Shown here in pieces: positions 61,245 to 64,000 of a DNA stretch of 64,000 nt (position 1 is its first letter; each line of letters opens with the position of its first letter). Position numbers and translations under genes: made by a program. This stretch comes from UBA2450 sp045226015 (lineage in GTDB: Bacteria; Bacillota_I; Bacilli_A; RFN20; CAG-826), in assembly GCA_045226015.1 (NCBI GenBank), contig JBGVBY010000008.1:75129-139128 (forward strand). The letters run 5' to 3'. The notes under the pieces are model-generated. The model was not told the DNA's origin. It made no database searches and saw only the letters and a program-made list of their open reading frames with translations.

Positions 61245-61420
61245 TAGTATTTCCTCCTATTCTATCCAATAGACATGCTTTGGCATTCATGTCTTTGAGT
61301 ACAAGAAAAAGCGATAAAGACAACTCCCCAAAGTCACGTTTGCAAAGTGCGACCATTGGACGAGTCACAAAATTAGAGCAACCTCCATTTTTGCTCCTCA
61401 TTATTTCAATAGGGAGAAAA
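61245..61420 (-). other. Structured leader upstream of the small peptide gene
   Basis: On the minus strand this stretch has two clear hairpins: AGACATG / CATGTCT (7 bp) and GAGCAA / TTGCTC (6 bp, enclosing GGAGG). CTCCCTATT at 61408-61416 is complementary (one bulge) to AATAGGAG in the peptide's Shine-Dalgarno at 61253-61261, so the leader could hide the ribosome site. A 76-codon frame across it has no coding character. No known riboswitch was recognised. Confidence 0.4.
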
Positions 61421-61525
61421 GTGGTTTTTTTGTCTAAAAATTTTAAGAAAATTGTTTAATCAAAGATTAACTTTTCTCATTGAGCGAGGCAAAAAACCTA
61501 ATTTTTAAAAAACTTAAAAATCTTA

Positions 61526-61555
61526 TTGCGTTCGTACATATATATTTGATACGAT
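61526..61555 (+). promoter_or_regulatory. Promoter of the rplK operon
   Basis: TTGCGT (61526-61531), 18 bases, TACGAT (61550-61555). Transcription would start near 61562. The bases from 61421 to 61525 are AT-rich and hold no feature I can support apart from a short inverted repeat (TTAATC/GATTAA). Confidence 0.55.
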
Positions 61556-61561
61556 ATACAA

Positions 61562-61676
61562 GCATGTTGCCTTTACGCATACGAGAGAGCGTTAACGCAC
61601 ATGTAAGTTCTGTGGAAGAGTGGTGATTCACCCGTACCACAGCACGGACAAATCTAATAAATAGGAGGAAAGTCAC
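61562..61676 (+). promoter_or_regulatory. rplK-rplA leader RNA, likely L1-binding
   Basis: About 115 bases between the promoter and rplK. A stem CTGTGG / CCACAG (near 61610-61641) encloses GGTGATTCACC, and the sequence GCACGGACAAAT follows. Such leaders in front of rplKA are known targets for feedback by L1. GGAGG precedes the GTG start. Confidence 0.5.
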
Positions 61677-62090
61677 GTGAGTAAAAAAATCGCGAAAGTC
61701 CTAAAGATGGAACTTCCTGGTGGCGATGCCAAACCAGGACCAAAACTCGCATCTGCCGGTATTAACATGGCGAAGTTCTGTACCGACTTCAACGCTAAGA
61801 CAGCAGATCGTCGTGGGGAAATTGTCCCAGTCATCATTACGGCTTATGAAGACAAATCTTGTGATTTTGTCATCAAAACATCTCCAGTTGCTCCATTACT
61901 CTTGAAAGCTGCTGGAATTGCTAAGGGTTCACCTAATAGCAAAACCACAATCGTGGGTCACATCTCTAGAGCACAACTCAAAGAGATCGCAGAGTACAAA
62001 CTACCAGATTTAAACGCTAATGACATTGAAGCGGCTATGAAAATCGTTGAAGGTAGTGCACGTAATATGGGAATCGTCGTTGACGACTAA
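61677..62090 (+). CDS. rplK: 50S ribosomal protein L11
   Basis: Part of the GTPase-associated centre of the large subunit. It has 137 residues and starts with GTG behind a TAGGAGGAAAG Shine-Dalgarno. Features are ELPGGDAKPGPKLASAGINM (the L11 N-terminal domain with its Pro-rich segment), FCTDFNAKTADRRGEIVPV, PLLLKAAGIAKGS and the C-terminal rRNA-binding region ending GSARNMGIVVDD. The GGDAKPGP segment shows GDAKPG where many bacteria have GQATPA, a modest divergence. rplA follows 11 bases later. Confidence 0.96.
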   Translation: MSKKIAKVLKMELPGGDAKPGPKLASAGINMAKFCTDFNAKTADRRGEIVPVIITAYEDKSCDFVIKTSPVAPLLLKAAGIAKGSPNSKTTIVGHISRAQLKEIAEYKLPDLNANDIEAAMKIVEGSARNMGIVVDD

Positions 62091-62101
62091 TTGAGGAAAC
62101 T

Positions 62102-62782
62102 ATGAAAAAAGGTAAGAAATATATTGTCGCTTTAGAAAAAGTGGACTCAAGCAAACTCTATAGTGTTGAAGAGGCTGTTGCTCTTGTAAAAGAAACATCA
62201 ACCGTTAAATTCGACGCTACAGTCGATGTCTCATTCAAACTCAATGTCAATCCAAAACAAGCTGATCAACAAGTCAGAGGAACTCTCGTCCTTCCACATG
62301 GAAATGGTAAAACCAAGAAAGTGTTAGCCATTACTGACAAAACTGAAGAAGCTACTAACGCAGGAGCAGATCTCGTTGGTGGAGCAGAAATGATCGATAA
62401 AATCAACGGTGGTTGGTTCGACTTCGATGTCATCGTTGCTACTCCAAACATGATGCCATTATTAGGTAAAGTTGCTCGTGTCCTTGGTCCTAAAGGTTTA
62501 ATGCCAAACCCAAAGACTGGAACAGTTAATCCTGATATCGCTCGTGCAGTCAAAGAAATCAAAGCCGGTAAAGTGGAATACCGTGTTGACAAAGAAGCTA
62601 ATATGCATGTTTCTATTGCCAGAGTGAGCTTTGATAACAAAAAGATTGAAGACAACTTAAATGCCTTAGTTGACGCAGTATTAAAGGCCAGACCATCTTC
62701 AGTCAAAGGTACATACATTAAAAACGCTGTTATCCATACGACCATGGGTCCAGCTATCCACTTCACATTTAACGGTCGCTAA
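62102..62782 (+). CDS. rplA: 50S ribosomal protein L1
   Basis: Forms the L1 stalk that handles exit-site tRNA and, in many bacteria, represses its own operon. It is 226 residues, normal length. It has TVDVSFKLNVNPKQADQQVR, GTLVLPHGNGKTKKVLAI, the central LGPKGLMPNPKTGTVNPDI signature and HTTMGPAIHFTF at the C-terminus. AGGAAAC lies upstream. The 139 bases after it contain the L10 leader. Confidence 0.97.
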   Translation: MKKGKKYIVALEKVDSSKLYSVEEAVALVKETSTVKFDATVDVSFKLNVNPKQADQQVRGTLVLPHGNGKTKKVLAITDKTEEATNAGADLVGGAEMIDKINGGWFDFDVIVATPNMMPLLGKVARVLGPKGLMPNPKTGTVNPDIARAVKEIKAGKVEYRVDKEANMHVSIARVSFDNKKIEDNLNALVDAVLKARPSSVKGTYIKNAVIHTTMGPAIHFTFNGR

Positions 62783-62789
62783 AAATTAG

Positions 62790-62882
62790 ATTCTAATATA
62801 CCCAAGACAGTAACGGACGTGGAGTCTTAATAATGTTACCGAGGTGAAGAAATAAACATTTTATTCTCACTGTATATTGGAG
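62790..62882 (+). promoter_or_regulatory. Ribosomal protein L10 leader
   Basis: The sequence CCAAGACAGTAACGGACG, then TTACCGAGG, matches the known Bacillota L10 leader that binds L10(L12)4 and controls rplJL. Its ends can pair (TAATATA with TATATTG). No separate promoter is evident, so it may act on read-through from rplA or from an internal start. Confidence 0.8.
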
Positions 62883-62921
62883 CCTCAAAAACACAAAACA
62901 AATTGAAAAGGAGGTCAAAAC

Positions 62922-63410
62922 ATGAATAAGGATGTCTTACAAGCGAAACAAGAAGTCGTCAAAGAGATCGTTACTAAAGCAAAGGCTTCTAGTGGTCTTG
63001 TTGTTGCTGAATATCGTGGACTTACCGTTGCTCAAATCCAAGACTTAAGACGTGCATTAGCAGCAGAACATGCTTCTATGAACGTTTACAAGAATTCTCT
63101 TGTTGAAAGAGCAAGTGATGAACTCGGTTACGCTGACTTAAAGCAAATTCTTGAAGGACCAAACGCTATCTTCTTCTCTGAAGATGTTAGTAGTGGTGCT
63201 AAAGTTCTTGCAAAATTCGCAAAAAGATATGGAGACTCTCTCAACATTAAGGGTGGTGTCTTCGAAGGACAATTCGCTGATAAAGCAAAAGTCTTAGAAG
63301 TTGCAAAACTCCCAAACAAAGAGGGCTTACTTGCCATGTTATTATCGTGCTTACAAGCACCAGTCCGTCAATTTGCCTGTACAGTTAAGGCTGTTGCGGA
63401 TGCAAAATAA
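62922..63410 (+). CDS. rplJ: 50S ribosomal protein L10
   Basis: The stalk base protein that anchors L12 dimers; 162 residues. It has VKEIVTKAKASSGLVVAEYR, GLTVAQIQDLRRALA, NSLVERA, EGPNAIFFSEDV and a C-terminal helix. The start follows an AAGGAGG Shine-Dalgarno. rplL begins 23 bases later. Confidence 0.96.
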   Translation: MNKDVLQAKQEVVKEIVTKAKASSGLVVAEYRGLTVAQIQDLRRALAAEHASMNVYKNSLVERASDELGYADLKQILEGPNAIFFSEDVSSGAKVLAKFAKRYGDSLNIKGGVFEGQFADKAKVLEVAKLPNKEGLLAMLLSCLQAPVRQFACTVKAVADAK

Positions 63411-63433
63411 TGCCAATTAAGGAGGAAAGAAAA

Positions 63434-63811
63434 ATGGCAAAATTAACTAAAGAAGAAATCATTGCTGCATTAAAAGAAATGACCGTTTTAGAATTAAACG
63501 ATCTCGTCAAAGCAGTTGAAGAAGAATTTGGTGTCACCGCTGCTGCACCAGTTGCAGTTGCTGCTGCTCCAGTGGAAGAAGAAGAAGCAAAGAAAGGACC
63601 AACAGAAGTTAGCTTATTCTTAAAGTCTGCTGGTGCTTCCAAAGTTCAAGTCATCAAGGCTGTCCAAGCAATCACAGGCTTAGGCTTAATGGATGCTAAG
63701 AAGTTAGTTGATAGCGCTCCAGTCGCCGTCAAAGAACACATCTCCCCAGTCGAAGCTGAAGAACACAAGAAAGCTCTCGAAGCCGCTGGTGCAGAAGTCG
63801 AAGTTAAGTAA
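63434..63811 (+). CDS. rplL: 50S ribosomal protein L7/L12
   Basis: The multi-copy stalk protein that recruits translation GTPases; 125 residues. I start at 63434 (MAKLTKEEIIAALKEM) after GGAGGAAAG; an upstream in-frame ATG is within the rplJ stop region. The N-terminal dimer domain, an Ala/Val/Pro-rich hinge and the C-terminal domain (AGASKVQVIKAVQAITGLGL, DSAPVAVKEHI) are complete. Confidence 0.97.
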   Translation: MAKLTKEEIIAALKEMTVLELNDLVKAVEEEFGVTAAAPVAVAAAPVEEEEAKKGPTEVSLFLKSAGASKVQVIKAVQAITGLGLMDAKKLVDSAPVAVKEHISPVEAEEHKKALEAAGAEVEVK

Positions 63812-63847
63812 GTTCCAAATTTCATTTTTAGGGGGTAATTTCGCCTA

Positions 63848-64000
63848 ATGAGTCACTATTTTCAAGACGATCCTAATCTTGTTTCAAACATCAAAGAGAT
63901 CACCTTTGAAATTAATGGCATCACTATGAAATTACTCACTGATAATGGTGTATTTTCTAAGAATAATGTCGATGAGGGTAGTTATGCCTTTCTAAAGGTC
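63848..64000 (+). CDS. Class I SAM-dependent methyltransferase, RsmC/YbxB type, 3' end cut by the window
   Basis: Only the first 51 codons are present. The beginning MSHYFQDDPNLVSNIKEITF and the segment LLTDNGVFSKNNVDEGSYA match the N-terminus of RsmC-like rRNA methyltransferases (B. subtilis YbxB), which lie between rplL and rpoB in Bacilli. The SAM-binding motif would be outside the window. A GGGGG Shine-Dalgarno is near the start. The gene runs off the end. Confidence 0.85.
   Translation, partial: MSHYFQDDPNLVSNIKEITFEINGITMKLLTDNGVFSKNNVDEGSYAFLKV

Noticed and set aside
61171..61401. A 76-codon minus-strand frame in the ktrB-rplK gap
   Set aside because: Its composition is not protein-like, it overlaps clear RNA hairpins and the better-supported 25-codon frame, and its start lacks a ribosome site.
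61245..61420. c-di-AMP (ydaO-type) riboswitch controlling ktrBA
   Set aside because: Its position would fit, but I could not find the conserved ydaO sequence blocks; kept only as an unclassified structured leader.
61467..61676. A 69-codon minus-strand frame opposite the rplK leader
   Set aside because: It is the complement of the rplK promoter and leader RNA; no Shine-Dalgarno and no coding character.
1..64000. Mycoplasma-type genetic code with UGA as Trp
   Set aside because: All long proteins use UGG for Trp and no in-frame UGA interrupts them; three genes end properly at UGA, two of them in coupled overlaps.
1..64000. CRISPR array
   Set aside because: No regularly spaced direct repeats of 24-40 bases with unique spacers; the repeats seen are within coding modules or glycine tracts.

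Overview
This window comes from a low-GC, AT-rich Bacillota genome. Housekeeping genes (asnS, pcrA-ligA, gatCAB, galE, smpB, rpmG-secE-nusG, rplKAJL) look like Bacilli homologues. The many lipoproteins, the absence of any peptidoglycan gene or LPXTG signal here, very rare UGA stops (3 of about 50 genes) and repeated leaderless starts suggest a gut lineage near the Mollicutes/Erysipelotrichia boundary. That placement is inference. The genetic code is standard: Trp is UGG throughout and UGA terminates three genes.

Layout. 1-12.3 kb: the end of asnS, three membrane-protein genes on the minus strand, a thioredoxin-like lipoprotein, pcrA-ligA, gatCAB and galE. 12.3-18.9 kb: tRNA-Arg(CCU) and tRNA-Ala(GGC), a DUF362 protein convergent with a CrtI-like FAD oxidoreductase, then two acyltransferases, a lipoprotein and a sugar-phosphate transferase (probably cell-surface glycan or glycolipid synthesis). 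18.9-39.1 kb: a large same-strand alpha-glucan locus. It holds a maltodextrin-type ABC importer (binding lipoprotein with Ig-like domains and polyglycine linkers, MalF, MalG and an unusually long 851-residue MalK), a GH13 amylase-family lipoprotein, a type I pullulanase lipoprotein and five further lipoproteins with Ig-like and starch-binding-like modules.

39.1-53.4 kb: a DinJ-YafQ toxin-antitoxin pair, then three large exported proteins anchored by a C-terminal membrane helix (two with starch-binding-like modules), malQ, a Phd-PIN toxin-antitoxin pair, glgB, glgP and a dimeric dUTPase. 53.5-58.9 kb: a CarD-like regulator, a HAD phosphatase, a Wzy/WaaL-like polymerase or ligase, smpB, a fourth tail-anchored exported protein and rpmG-secE-nusG. 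59-64 kb: ktrA-ktrB on the minus strand, a 640-base intergenic region with a candidate small hydrophobic peptide and structured RNA, then rplK-rplA-rplJ-rplL with leader RNAs and the start of an RsmC/YbxB-type methyltransferase.

Together, the central 30 kb reads as one pathway. Starch or glycogen would be bound at the surface, trimmed by lipid-anchored amylase and pullulanase, imported as maltodextrins, and processed inside by MalQ and GlgP, with GlgB for branched storage glucan. The most unusual elements are the extended MalK, the shared non-LPXTG C-terminal anchor of four surface proteins, the leaderless promoter geometry (-10 box, 6 nt, ATG) and the small-peptide/RNA locus upstream of rplK.
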